DNA of 25,958 bases from an uncultured Oscillospiraceae bacterium (GTDB taxonomy: Bacteria; Bacillota; Clostridia; Oscillospirales; Oscillospiraceae). Positions 13,677 to 22,025 of the stretch are shown here, piece after piece. The notes under the pieces are model-generated. The model saw only the letters and a list, made by a program, of their open reading frames with translations, ran no database searches and was not told the origin of the DNA. The stretch covers positions 1 to 25,958 of the forward strand of contig CAJTOM010000033.1 in assembly GCA_910577915.1 (NCBI GenBank), written 5' to 3'. How positions within the stretch are numbered: position 1 is the first letter of the stretch; every line of letters starts with the position of its first letter. Both the position numbers and the translations under genes were made by a program.

Positions 13677-14765
13677 ATGTCCAAACGCAAGCTGACAGCC
13701 CTGTGCGCCCTGGCGCTGGCGGGAGCGCTCACCGGCCAGGCGTGGGCCGTGGGCACGTCCGCCGCTTCGGCGGTGCTCATCGAGCAGGAGAGCGGCCGGG
13801 TGCTCTATGAGCAGAACCCGGATGAGGAGCGGCTGATCGCCAGCATCACGAAGATTATGACCGCCGTGGTGGCCCTGGAGCGGGGGGAGCCGCAGATGGA
13901 GTACACCGTCACCGCCGCCGACATGGCGGAGGGGTCCTCCATGTACCTCAAGCCGGGGGACGTGCTGCGCCTGGAGGAGCTGCTCTACGGCCTGATGCTG
14001 GTCAGCGGCAACGACGCCGCCCTGGCAGTGGCCCACTGCGTGTGCGGCGGGCTGGAGGACTTTGTGGCGCTGATGAACGAGACGGCGGCGCGGCTGGGGA
14101 TGACCCACTCCCACTTCGCCAACCCCAACGGCCTGGACGCCGAGGGGCACTACTCCAGCGCCAGGGACATGGCGCTGCTGGCGGCTTACGCCCTGGAGAA
14201 CCAGGATTTCCGCCGGATTGTCTCCACCGCCTCCATCACCATCGGGGAGCGGTATCTGGCCAACCACAACAAGCTGCTGCGCCTGTGCGAGGGCTGTGTG
14301 GGGGTGAAGACGGGCTTTACCAAGGCGGCGGGGCGGACCCTGGTGTCCGCCGCCAGCCGGGAGGGGATGACCCTGGTGTGCGTCACCCTCAACGACGGAG
14401 ACGACTGGAACGACCACATGAATCTCATAGACTACGGCTTTGCCAACTACCGCCTGGAGACCGCCGTGGACAGCGGACAGGTGCTGGCCTCCACTCTGGT
14501 CCGGGGCGGTACGGCGGCCTCCATCCCGCTGATGGCGGCGGAGGACCTGCGCTACCCCCTGACGGGGGAGGAGCGGCTGACGGTGGTGGCCCGCGCGCCC
14601 CTGTCCGTCGCCGCGCCGGTGGTGCCGGGGCAGCCGGTGGGGGAGGTGCGGGCCTACCTGGAGGGAGTGGAGGTGGCCAGCGTGGAGCTGGTGGCCGCGG
14701 CGCCCTCCGCCATGCGCACGGAGGAGGATAGCCCCAGCTGGTGGGAGCGCCTGTTCCGGGGATAA
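13677..14765 (+). CDS. D-alanyl-D-alanine carboxypeptidase (DacF/DacB, PBP5 family)
   Basis: 362 residues, exported. The signal peptide is MSKRKLTALCALALAGALTG followed by QAWA. Serine peptidase S11 motifs are all present: SITK (56-59, nucleophile Ser56), SGN (110-112) and KTG (211-213). It would trim the terminal D-Ala from peptidoglycan pentapeptides and so limit cross-linking. After the catalytic domain (to about residue 260) a beta domain with PLTGEERLTVVARAPLSVA and a WWERLF ending that looks like an amphipathic membrane anchor; the final 15 residues are charged and aromatic. In spore formers dacB and dacF-type enzymes act on spore cortex; position after gerW fits that role. Start ATG 13677 follows GGAGGTGG. 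Confidence 0.92.
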   Translation: MSKRKLTALCALALAGALTGQAWAVGTSAASAVLIEQESGRVLYEQNPDEERLIASITKIMTAVVALERGEPQMEYTVTAADMAEGSSMYLKPGDVLRLEELLYGLMLVSGNDAALAVAHCVCGGLEDFVALMNETAARLGMTHSHFANPNGLDAEGHYSSARDMALLAAYALENQDFRRIVSTASITIGERYLANHNKLLRLCEGCVGVKTGFTKAAGRTLVSAASREGMTLVCVTLNDGDDWNDHMNLIDYGFANYRLETAVDSGQVLASTLVRGGTAASIPLMAAEDLRYPLTGEERLTVVARAPLSVAAPVVPGQPVGEVRAYLEGVEVASVELVAAAPSAMRTEEDSPSWWERLFRG

Positions 14766-14794
14766 GCCGCCTGAGAGGCGGGGAAAGGAAATCC

Positions 14795-15523
14795 ATGGAG
14801 CGTCTGCAGAAGATCCTCTCCGCCGCCGGCGTCTGTTCCCGCCGGCAGGCGGAGGAATTTTTGAGGGCGGGGCGGGTGACAGTCAACGGCGTCCCCGCCT
14901 CCCTGGGGGACAGCGCCGACCCCGCGGGGGACGTGGTCTGTCTGGACGGCCGGCCCCTGAGCGCTCCGGCGGAGCGGCTGTACCTCATGCTCCACAAGCC
15001 ACGCGGGTACGTGACCACCCTCTCCGACGAGCGGGGCCGCCGGACGGCGGCGGATCTCACGGCGGACTGCGGGGCGCGGGTGTACCCGGTGGGGCGGCTG
15101 GACATGGACTCGGAGGGGCTGCTGCTGATGACCAACGACGGGGATTTTGCCCAGCGCCTGGCCCACCCCAGCCACGGGCTGGAGAAGGAGTACCGCGTCA
15201 CCGTCTCCGGCCGGCTGGAGGGCTGCCGGGAGCGCCTGGCGGCCCTGTCCGCGCTGGAGGACGGCACGCCTATCGCCCCGGCCAGGGTGGCCGTGCTGGC
15301 GCGGCGCGGCGGGCGCTGGGTCCTCTCCGTCGTCATCTGCCAGGGCCTCAACCGGCAGGTGCGGCGGATGTGCGCCCTGGCGGGGCTGGAGGTGGCGCGG
15401 CTGGTCCGGGTGCGGGAGGGGCCGCTGGAGCTGGGGAGTCTGCCCGGGGGCCGCTGGCGGCGCCTGACGGAGGAGGAACTGACGGCGGTATACCGCTCCA
15501 GCGGCAGGAAAACGCCTGAATAG
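14795..15523 (+). CDS. rluB: RluB-type 23S rRNA pseudouridine synthase
   Basis: 242 residues with N-terminal S4 domain (ERLQKILSAAGVCSRRQAEEFLRAGR), catalytic GRLDMDSEGLL (100-110, Asp103), HKPRGYVTT and, near the end, GLNRQVRRMCA. The RluB branch targets 23S rRNA at U2605 (E. coli numbering). The GAVGRLD-like core and the KPRG motif match RluB, which in Firmicutes follows scpAB and dacB, as here. Start ATG 14795 follows GGAAAGGAA. It is a paralogue of the RsuA-type gene at 2364; the two share the fold but not the immediate target. Confidence 0.92.
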   Translation: MERLQKILSAAGVCSRRQAEEFLRAGRVTVNGVPASLGDSADPAGDVVCLDGRPLSAPAERLYLMLHKPRGYVTTLSDERGRRTAADLTADCGARVYPVGRLDMDSEGLLLMTNDGDFAQRLAHPSHGLEKEYRVTVSGRLEGCRERLAALSALEDGTPIAPARVAVLARRGGRWVLSVVICQGLNRQVRRMCALAGLEVARLVRVREGPLELGSLPGGRWRRLTEEELTAVYRSSGRKTPE

Positions 15524-15559
15524 AGACTCTTTTTACCTGTTTTCTAAGGGGAAGTAGAG

Positions 15560-16426
15560 ATGAAAAAGGACGTACTACATACCATACAGGAGAGCATGCC
15601 CGGCTTTTCCAAGGGGCAGAAGCGGATTGCCAGCTATATTCTCTCCGACTACGACAAGGCCGCTTTCATGACCGCCAGCCGGCTGGGGGAGCTGGTGGGG
15701 GTCAGCGAGTCCACGGTGGTCCGCTTCGCCGCGGTGCTGGGATACGACGGATACCCCGCCATGCAGAAGGCCCTCCAGGAACTGGTCCGGGGGAAGCTGA
15801 CCTCCATTCAGCGGATTCAAACCTCCAATGACCGGCTGTTCGGCGCGGACGTGGTGGCCTCGGTGCTCCAGATGGATATGGAGAAGATTCGCATCGCCAT
15901 TGAGGAGGTGGACCGCGCCGCCTTCCGGGAGGCCATGGACCGGATGATGGCGGCCCGGCACATCTATATCCTGGGGGTCCGGTCCAGCTCCTTTCTGGCG
16001 GGGTATCTCCACTTCTATTTTCACCTGATCTTTGAGCATGTGACGCTGGTGACCAGCAACAGCGCGGGGGACATTCTGGAGAGCATCCTGCGCATCGGGC
16101 CGGGGGACGTGCTGGTGGGCATCAGCTTCCCCCGGTACTCCAAGGCCACCGTCAAGGGGGTCCGCTTCGCCAGGGACCGGGGGGCGGACGTGGTGGCCAT
16201 CACCGACAGCGCTATGTCGCCCCTGTACCCCCTGGCCTCCACGGTGCTCATGGCCCGCAGCGACATGATCTCCTTTGTGGACTCCCTGGTGGCCCCTTTC
16301 AGCCTGCTCAACGCCGTCATCGTGGCCGCCGGCCACCGGAAGAACGCCGACATCTCCCAGATTTTCAACCGCCTGGAGGGCATCTGGGACGAGTACGGCG
16401 TGTTCGGCTACAGCGACGAGCTGTAA
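15560..16426 (+). CDS. MurR/RpiR-family transcriptional regulator
   Basis: 288 residues. An N-terminal helix-turn-helix (KGQKRIASYILSDYDKAAF then VSESTVVRFAAVLGYDGYPAMQKAL) is followed by a SIS phosphosugar-binding domain at about 105-240 (IYILGVRSSSFLAGYL, NSAGDILESI, DVLVGISFPRYS, DVVAITDS). Family members sense a phosphosugar and repress or activate its catabolic genes. The start ATG 15560 has a weak AAGGGGAAG site. No sugar-catabolism gene lies next to it: it is followed by a flavoprotein gene 44 bp on, so its regulon is probably elsewhere. It stands apart from the upstream gene by 36 bp and may share its transcript. Confidence 0.92.
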   Translation: MKKDVLHTIQESMPGFSKGQKRIASYILSDYDKAAFMTASRLGELVGVSESTVVRFAAVLGYDGYPAMQKALQELVRGKLTSIQRIQTSNDRLFGADVVASVLQMDMEKIRIAIEEVDRAAFREAMDRMMAARHIYILGVRSSSFLAGYLHFYFHLIFEHVTLVTSNSAGDILESILRIGPGDVLVGISFPRYSKATVKGVRFARDRGADVVAITDSAMSPLYPLASTVLMARSDMISFVDSLVAPFSLLNAVIVAAGHRKNADISQIFNRLEGIWDEYGVFGYSDEL

Positions 16427-16470
16427 AGGCGGGGACCTGGACGAGAAAAATACCTGTGGTGGAAACGCAT

Positions 16471-17709
16471 ATGATATACGATGTACTGGTGGCTGGCGGC
16501 GGCCCTGCCGGAATGATGGCGGCCATCGCTGCGGCGGAGCGGGGCGCGGATGTGTGCCTGCTGGAGCCTAACGAGCGCTTGGGAAAAAAGCTGAATATCA
16601 CCGGCAAGGGCCGGTGCAACCTGACCAACAACTGCTCCCAGGAGGAGCTGCTGGCCCACGTGCCCTGTAACGGCAGATTCCTTTACAGCGCCTTTGCTGC
16701 CTTTGACAGCGCCGCTGTGATGGACTTTTTTACGGACCTGGGCGTCCCTCTGAAGACGGAGAGGGGCGGCCGGGTGTTTCCGGTGTCCGACCGGGCCTTT
16801 GACGTCAGCGGCGCGCTGGAGCGCCGCCTGAAGCGGCTGGGGGTCCGTCTGGCGCGGGACCGGGCGGAGGCGCTGCTGCTTGGCGGGGGCCGCCTGGACG
16901 GCGTCCGGGGCGGCGGGGGGGACTACGGGGCCCGCCGGGTGGTGGTGGCCGCCGGCGGCGTCAGCTACCCCCTCACCGGCAGCACCGGCGACGGCTACCG
17001 CCTGGCCCGTCAGGCGGGGCACACGGTGGCGGAGCCCCGGGGCTCCCTGGTGCCGCTGTGCGCCGCGGGGGACCTGTGCCCCCGGCTGCAGGGGCTGAGC
17101 CTGAAGAACACGGCCCTGCGGGTCTATGAGAACGACAGGAAAATCTACACCGACTTCGGGGAGATGCTCTTCACCCATTTCGGCGTCAGCGGGCCCATGG
17201 TGCTCTCCGCCTCCGCCCACATGCGCCGCTTCGGGAAGAAGCGCTACCGGCTGGAGCTGGATCTGAAGCCTGCCCTGGATGAGCCGGAGCTGGATAAGCG
17301 GCTGGTGTCCGACTTCTCCCGGCATGCCAACAGCGACTTTGTCAACGCCCTGGACGATCTGCTGCCCAAAAAGCTGATCGAGCCTTTTGTGGACCTGACG
17401 GGGATCTCACCCCGGCAGAAGGTCCACGACCTGACCCGCCAGCAGCGCCGCCGGGTGCTGGAGCTGCTCAAGGCCCTGCCGGTGGAGATCACCGGCCCCC
17501 GCCCGGTGGAGGAGGCGATTGTCACCTCCGGCGGCGTGACGGTGAAGGAGGTGAACCCCTCCACCATGGAGTCCAAGCTGCTCCCCGGCCTGTACTTTGC
17601 CGGGGAGGTGCTGGACGTGGACGCCTACACCGGCGGGTTCAACCTGCAGATCGCCTGGTCCACGGGCCATCTGGCGGGCTGCGCGGCGGCGGAGGGCGTC
17701 CATGGCTGA
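16471..17709 (+). CDS. BaiN/HI0933-family FAD-dependent oxidoreductase
   Basis: 412 residues. Rossmann FAD site at the start (DVLVAGGGPAGMMAAIAAAERG), then GKGRCNLTNNC, the hallmark of the HI0933 family, RVFPVSDRAFDV, a VVVAAGGVSYPLTGSTGDGY motif, and a late GGVTVKEVNPSTMESKLLPG with LYFAGEVLDVDAYTGGFNLQIAWSTG in pieces. Members bind FAD; some (BaiN) act in bile-acid dehydroxylation, others are unknown. The start ATG 16471 is preferred to GTG 16456 because GGTGG lies about nine bases upstream. The stop overlaps the next gene by eight bases. Function cannot be refined by sequence. Confidence 0.88.
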   Translation: MIYDVLVAGGGPAGMMAAIAAAERGADVCLLEPNERLGKKLNITGKGRCNLTNNCSQEELLAHVPCNGRFLYSAFAAFDSAAVMDFFTDLGVPLKTERGGRVFPVSDRAFDVSGALERRLKRLGVRLARDRAEALLLGGGRLDGVRGGGGDYGARRVVVAAGGVSYPLTGSTGDGYRLARQAGHTVAEPRGSLVPLCAAGDLCPRLQGLSLKNTALRVYENDRKIYTDFGEMLFTHFGVSGPMVLSASAHMRRFGKKRYRLELDLKPALDEPELDKRLVSDFSRHANSDFVNALDDLLPKKLIEPFVDLTGISPRQKVHDLTRQQRRRVLELLKALPVEITGPRPVEEAIVTSGGVTVKEVNPSTMESKLLPGLYFAGEVLDVDAYTGGFNLQIAWSTGHLAGCAAAEGVHG

Positions 17710-18235
17710 TCGGACGGGGCGGGTGTTCCGGCGGGCTGTTTGGGAGGACCTGCCGGCCGTCAGGGAGATGTACCGTGGGATCGTCCGGTGGATGGACGCG
17801 AACGGGATACGGATATGGGACGATGTATACCCCTGCCATGCGCTGGAGGAGGACGTCCGGCGGGGCCGGCTCCACCTGCTTCTGGATGAGGGCGGCCCCG
17901 CCGCCGCCTTCGCCCTGTGCGGGGACCACCCGGGGGAGGCGCACATCGAGTGGGCGGACCCCCGGGGAGGGGCCCTGTATCTCACCCGCAAGGGCGTCCG
18001 CGCGGCGCACATGGGGAGAGGGCTGGGCGGCCTCATGCTGGAAAAGGCGGGGGAGACGGCGAGAGAGCTGGGGGCGGCGTACCTGCGCCTTTTTGTGGTG
18101 GATGTGAATCTGCCCGCCATCCGGCTGTATGCTGGGCGCGGCTTTGCGCGGAGGAAGGGCGTCTATCGGCAGGAGATTGATACGGCGCTGGTTTTGCGTG
18201 AATATGGATACGAGAAAGAGTTGGGGAAGGGCTGA
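17702..18235 (+). CDS. GNAT-family acetyltransferase
   Basis: 177 residues. Substrate-side strands open with VFRRAVWEDLPAVREMYRGIVRWMD, and the acetyl-CoA binding motif is RAAHMGRGLGGLMLEKAGETA (the GRGLGG-like pyrophosphate loop), followed by LGAAYLRLFVVDVNLPAIRLYAGRGFARRKGVY in pieces, typical of the fold's end. Substrate unknown. Start ATG 17702 overlaps the flavoprotein by eight bases, so they are likely coupled. Confidence 0.87.
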   Translation: MADRTGRVFRRAVWEDLPAVREMYRGIVRWMDANGIRIWDDVYPCHALEEDVRRGRLHLLLDEGGPAAAFALCGDHPGEAHIEWADPRGGALYLTRKGVRAAHMGRGLGGLMLEKAGETARELGAAYLRLFVVDVNLPAIRLYAGRGFARRKGVYRQEIDTALVLREYGYEKELGKG

Positions 18236-18315
18236 TACAGTCAGCGCGCGCGGTGTGATGGTGTATGCGGGGACGGGAGCGGCGCTTCTACATAGAAAGG
18301 GGATAGAGGGACAGC

Positions 18316-19002
18316 ATGGAGCAGAGCAGACGAATTGCGGTGGCCATTGACGGCCCCAGCGGGGCCGGGAAGAGCAGCATCGCCCGGGCGGCGGCCCGGG
18401 AATTGGGTTTTGTCTACGTGGATACGGGGGCCATTTACCGGACGGCGGCCTGCGGGATGAACCGCCGGGGGATCGCCCCGGAGGACGCCGCCGCCGTGGA
18501 GGCGGCGCTGCCGGAGACGGCGGTTTCCATCCAATACGGGGCCGACGGCCTCCAGCGGATGTACTTAAACGGGGAGGACGTGACCGACGCCATCCGCCTG
18601 CCGGAGGTATCCATGCTGGCCTCCCGCCTGTCCGCCCTGCCGGCGGTGCGGGCCTTCCTGCTGGACATGCAGCGGGACATGGCGGCCCGGCACAGCGTCA
18701 TCATGGACGGCCGGGACATCGGCACGGTGGTCCTGCCCGGCGCGGACGTGAAAATCTTTCTGACCGCCAGCCCCGAGGACCGGGCCATGCGCCGCTTCCG
18801 GGAGCTGGAGGCGCGGGGAACGCCCAAGGACTACGGCGAGCTCCTGGAGGAGATCCGCCGGCGGGACGACAACGACTCCCGCCGGGCGGCGGCGCCACTG
18901 CGCCCGGCGGCGGACGCGGTGGTGCTGGACACCACCGGCAACACCTTCGAGCAGAGCTGCCGCCAGATTCTGGAGATCATCAGGGAGCGGATTGCCCTAT
19001 GA
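18316..19002 (+). CDS. cmk: Cytidylate kinase
   Basis: 228 residues, phosphorylates CMP and dCMP. P-loop GPSGAGKSS at 13-21, then VYVDTGAIYRTAA, MDGRDIGTVVLP and the lid region (RRFRELEARGTPKDYGELL), and DVVLDTT-like VVLDTTGNTFEQ near the end. Start ATG 18316 after GAGGGA. The stop overlaps plsC (ATGA). The order cmk-plsC-ispH/rpsA is typical of Clostridia. Confidence 0.95.
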   Translation: MEQSRRIAVAIDGPSGAGKSSIARAAARELGFVYVDTGAIYRTAACGMNRRGIAPEDAAAVEAALPETAVSIQYGADGLQRMYLNGEDVTDAIRLPEVSMLASRLSALPAVRAFLLDMQRDMAARHSVIMDGRDIGTVVLPGADVKIFLTASPEDRAMRRFRELEARGTPKDYGELLEEIRRRDDNDSRRAAAPLRPAADAVVLDTTGNTFEQSCRQILEIIRERIAL

Positions 19003-19598
19003 ACCGATTTTACCGTATTGCCTACAGCATCATCGCGCCCCTGATCCGCCTGTTCTTTCCCCACCGGGCGGTGGGGCTGGAGAACCTGCCGGAGGGCGGC
19101 GCCCTCCTGTGCGCCAACCACGTGAGCGGGTGGGACCCCTTCCTCATCGCCGTGGCCCTGCCCATAGACGCCCGGCTGACGGTGATGGCCAAGGACCAGC
19201 TGTTCCGCATCCCGGTGGTGGGGTGGTTCCTGCGCAGCGCCGGGGTGTTCCCCGTCAAGCGGGGGGGGAACGACCTGGCCGCCATGAAGACCGCCATCCG
19301 CTCCCTCAGCGGGGGCAACCGCCTGCTGGTGTTCCCCGAGGGGACCCGGGTGGACGGGGAGAGCGGCGGCGAAGCCAAGGGCGGCGTCACCGTCATGGCC
19401 GCCCGCACCGGCGTGCCCATGGTCCCAGTGTACTGCGGCCCCAGGCACAAGTTCCTGCGCCGGACCACCGTCGTGTTCGGGGAGCCCTACACCCCGGTCA
19501 TCGCCGGCCGCCGGCCCACGGCGGAGGAGAACCGCCAGGCTGCCGAAGAGATTCTGCGGCGCATCTACGCCCTCAGCGAGGTGGACGGATGGAAGTGA
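18999..19598 (+). CDS. plsC: 1-acyl-glycerol-3-phosphate acyltransferase PlsC
   Basis: 199 residues, makes phosphatidic acid at the membrane. NHVSGWD (40-46) is the NHxxxxD catalytic box; FPEGTR (112-117) is the glycerol-phosphate-binding box. The N-terminal hydrophobic segment (IAYSIIAPLIRLFF) should associate with the membrane. Overlaps cmk by four bases (ATGA) and ispH/rpsA by ten. Confidence 0.94.
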   Translation: MNRFYRIAYSIIAPLIRLFFPHRAVGLENLPEGGALLCANHVSGWDPFLIAVALPIDARLTVMAKDQLFRIPVVGWFLRSAGVFPVKRGGNDLAAMKTAIRSLSGGNRLLVFPEGTRVDGESGGEAKGGVTVMAARTGVPMVPVYCGPRHKFLRRTTVVFGEPYTPVIAGRRPTAEENRQAAEEILRRIYALSEVDGWK

Positions 19599-21538
19599 CG
19601 GCCGCCAGGAGCGCCGGTTTCTGCTTTGGCGTGGCCCGGGCGGTGCGGATCGCGGAGGAGCTGGCCCGCGCGGCGGAAAAGCCCCGGATGCTGGGCAGCG
19701 TCATCCACAACCGCCGGGTGATGGAGGAGCTGGCCGGCCTGGGGATGACGGAGATCACTGCCCCAGAGGAGGCCGGAGAGGGGGAGCGGGTCCTGCTGCG
19801 GGCCCACGGCGTGGGCCGGGAGGTCTACGACCGCCTGCGGGCCCGTGGGGCGGAGATCGTGGACGCCACCTGTCCCCGGGTGGCCCACGTCCAGCGCCTG
19901 GTGGCCCAGGCGGAGGAGGAGGGCCGCCGGCCGGTGATGATCGGTGAGGCGGACCACCCGGAGGTCCGGGGGGTGGCGGGCTGGTGCCGGTCCCTGCAGG
20001 TATTTTCTGGGCCGGAGGAGGCGGCGCGGTGGGCTGAAACCGCTGGGGAGGCGGCGAAAGCGCCCCTTACCATCGTCTCCCAGACCACGCTGCGGCGGGA
20101 GGTCTGGGAAAGTTCTTTGAAAATTCTAAAAAAACAGTGTACAAATCTGAAAATATTTGATACAATATGTGATGCTACGCATACGCGCCAATCGGAGGCG
20201 GCCCTCCTCGCCGCCAAAGTGGACGCTATGGTGGTGGTTGGTGATCCCAAAAGCGCCAACACAAAGCACCTGACAGAGATCTGCCGTTTACACTGCTCCA
20301 GCGTTTTTCAAATTGAAAACGCGGACGAGCTGCCCTGGGAAAGACTGTCGGATTGCCGCGTGGTTGGTTTGACGGCGGGGGCCTCCACGCCTGCGAGCAT
20401 CATAAAGGAGGTCATAAAGACGATGAGCGAAGAAAAAATCCAGGGCGAGGGCATGGAAAATTTTGCCGAATTGGTAGAGCAGTATACCAATACTTTAAAT
20501 ACAGGAGATAAGGTAACCGGCGTTGTCACCGCCATTACCCCCACGGAAGTCCATGTGGACCTGGGATGCAAGCAGGCCGGCTACATCCCTGTGGACCAGT
20601 TGACGGACGATCCCACGGTGAAGCCCGAGGACGTGGTGAAGGTTGGCGACCAGGTGGAGCTGTTTGTCATCCGTGTCAACGATGTGGAGGGCTACGCCAC
20701 CCTGTCCAAGAAGAAGGTCGACGCTGTCAAGGTTTGGGAGAACATCGAGGAGGCCTGCAGCAGCAAGGAGATCATGGAGGGCATCATCACCGAGGAGAAC
20801 AAGGGCGGCGTAGTGGCGTCCGTCAAGGGCGTGCGCGTGTTCATCCCCGCCTCCCAGTCCGGCCTGCCCCGTGACGCGGCCATGACCGAGCTGGTCAAGC
20901 AGCGCGTGAAGCTGCGCATCACCGAGGTCAACCGCGCCCGCCGCCGTGTGGTGGGCTCCATCAAGGTGGTGCAGCAGGAGGCCCGCGCCGCCGCCGCCGC
21001 CGAGGTGTGGTCCGGCATCGAGGTGGGCAAGCGCTACACCGGCACGGTCAAGAGCATGACCAGCTACGGCGTGTTTGTGGACATCGGCGGTGTGGACGGT
21101 ATGGTACATATCACCGACCTGAGCTGGTCCCGGATCAAGCACCCCAATGAGATCGTGGCCATTGGCGACACGCTGGAGGTGTACGTCATCTCCTTCGACC
21201 CCGAGAAGCGGAAGATCTCCCTGGGCGTCAAGGACCGCTCCACCAACCCCTGGCAGGTGTTCATGGACACCTACAAGGTGGGGGACGTGGCCAGCGTGCG
21301 GGTTGTGAAGCTGATGACCTTCGGAGCCTTTGCCGAGGTGGTCCCCGGCGTGGACGGCCTCATTCACATCTCCCAGATTGCCGACCACCGCATTGAGAAG
21401 CCCGGCGACGTGCTCTCTGAGGGCCAGACCGTGGAGGCCAAGATTACCGCTGTGGACGAGGAGAAGCAGAAGATCTCCCTCTCCATCCGCGCCCTGCTGG
21501 CCCCCATGCCCGCGCCCGCCGGTGAGGACGAGGAGTAA
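19589..21538 (+). CDS. Bifunctional IspH (HMBPP reductase)-ribosomal protein S1 fusion
   Basis: 649 residues. Residues 1-278 are IspH, the [4Fe-4S] enzyme that ends the MEP isoprenoid pathway: cluster cysteines C12 (FCFGV), C95 (DATCPRV) and C194 (TICDATHTRQ). From residue 279 the frame continues into S1: four S1 (OB-fold) domains at about 302-372, 390-458, 476-545 and 562-633, e.g. GTVKSMTSYGVFVDIGGVDGMVHI. Clostridial S1 with four repeats is shorter than the six of E. coli. The fusion is known in many Clostridia, and is seen here as one uninterrupted frame. A possible promoter (20138-20166) and a strong ribosome binding site at 20404 before ATG 20423 could make free S1. Start ATG 19589 overlaps plsC by ten bases. 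Confidence 0.95.
   Translation: MEVTAARSAGFCFGVARAVRIAEELARAAEKPRMLGSVIHNRRVMEELAGLGMTEITAPEEAGEGERVLLRAHGVGREVYDRLRARGAEIVDATCPRVAHVQRLVAQAEEEGRRPVMIGEADHPEVRGVAGWCRSLQVFSGPEEAARWAETAGEAAKAPLTIVSQTTLRREVWESSLKILKKQCTNLKIFDTICDATHTRQSEAALLAAKVDAMVVVGDPKSANTKHLTEICRLHCSSVFQIENADELPWERLSDCRVVGLTAGASTPASIIKEVIKTMSEEKIQGEGMENFAELVEQYTNTLNTGDKVTGVVTAITPTEVHVDLGCKQAGYIPVDQLTDDPTVKPEDVVKVGDQVELFVIRVNDVEGYATLSKKKVDAVKVWENIEEACSSKEIMEGIITEENKGGVVASVKGVRVFIPASQSGLPRDAAMTELVKQRVKLRITEVNRARRRVVGSIKVVQQEARAAAAAEVWSGIEVGKRYTGTVKSMTSYGVFVDIGGVDGMVHITDLSWSRIKHPNEIVAIGDTLEVYVISFDPEKRKISLGVKDRSTNPWQVFMDTYKVGDVASVRVVKLMTFGAFAEVVPGVDGLIHISQIADHRIEKPGDVLSEGQTVEAKITAVDEEKQKISLSIRALLAPMPAPAGEDEE
20138..20166 (+). 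promoter_or_regulatory. Candidate internal promoter inside ispH
   Basis: TGTACA (20138-20143) and TACAAT (20161-20166), 17 bp apart, with TGA just before the -10 giving an extended -10. It lies in an AT-rich stretch (about 20108-20180) that contrasts sharply with the GC-rich surroundings although it is coding. It would start a transcript about 250 bp before the S1 start at 20423. Confidence 0.5.
20404..20425 (+). promoter_or_regulatory. Internal ribosome binding site and ATG at the IspH-S1 junction
   Basis: AAAGGAGG at 20404-20411, then 11 bases, then ATG (20423) exactly where the IspH part ends (residue 278) and S1 begins (MSEEKIQGEGMENFAEL). This could make a free 371-residue S1 besides the fused form. 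An alternative start is ATG 20453. Confidence 0.7.
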
Positions 21539-21578
21539 TCTCTGACATTCAGTTGGGCTGCAAAACAGTCCAAAGGTA

Positions 21579-21611
21579 GCAGAAGCCGCCCCGGTCAAGG
21601 GCGGCTTCTGC
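21579..21611 (+). terminator. Hairpin after ispH/rpsA
   Basis: Stem 21579-21591 / 21599-21611 (13 bp, gcagaagccgccc) with a 7-nt loop. It begins 40 nt after the stop. The T-rich stretch after it (ccttcctgtg) is weak, so termination may be partial; a separate strong promoter for rpmE follows. Confidence 0.7.
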
Positions 21612-21650
21612 CTTCCTGTGAAAAAACTGGGGAAAAATCGGAAAAAACAC

Positions 21651-21679
21651 TTGCAATGCGGAAGAATACGTGTTATACT
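21651..21679 (+). promoter_or_regulatory. Strong promoter of rpmE
   Basis: TTGCAA (21651-21656) and TATACT (21674-21679) with 17 bp between. An A-rich stretch (about 21619-21649) lies directly upstream, as for an UP element. The leader is about 60 nt. Confidence 0.9.
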
Positions 21680-21746
21680 AAACAATGGTTTTGCGGTGAA
21701 AGCCGCTGTAGAGCCGAATTGACGGGGAAAGAGGTGAACAAGAGCA

Positions 21747-21947
21747 ATGAAGGAAGGTATCCATCCCAATTATCAGCAGACTACGATCAGATGCGCCTGC
21801 GGTAATGTAATTGAGACAGGTTCCACGAAGAAGGACATTCGCGTGGAAGTCTGCTCTAAGTGTCACCCCTTCTTCACGGGCAAGCAGAAGCTGGTCGATA
21901 CCGGCGGACGCGTGGCTAAGTTCAACAAGAAGTTTGGCCTGAAGTGA
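21747..21947 (+). CDS. rpmE: Ribosomal protein L31 (zinc-binding form)
   Basis: 66 residues. Zinc ligands are C16, C18 (CAC) and C36, C39 (CSKC), so this is the zinc (C+) form; the C-minus form lacks them. The C-terminus ends with KFNKKFGLK. Start ATG 21747 after GAGGTG, behind its own strong promoter; an intrinsic terminator follows 14 nt after the stop. Confidence 0.95.
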   Translation: MKEGIHPNYQQTTIRCACGNVIETGSTKKDIRVEVCSKCHPFFTGKQKLVDTGGRVAKFNKKFGLK

Positions 21948-21961
21948 CATCACATTCCGGG

Positions 21962-21998
21962 AGCGCCGTGCCGCAGGTCTGCGGGACGGCGCTTTTTT
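21962..21998 (+). terminator. Intrinsic terminator after rpmE
   Basis: The stem agcgccgt-g-ccgca / tgcgg-g-acggcgct with a ggtc loop (one G-G mismatch) is followed by six T (21993-21998). The radical SAM gene begins shortly after. Confidence 0.93.
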
Positions 21999-22025
21999 GC
22001 GCCTTTTGGAAGGGGGGAGGGAGCC

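Noticed and set aside
18992..19588. In-frame extension of ispH/rpsA over plsC
   Set aside because: plsC occupies this segment in another frame with clear motifs; IspH starts normally at MEVTAARSAGFCFG.
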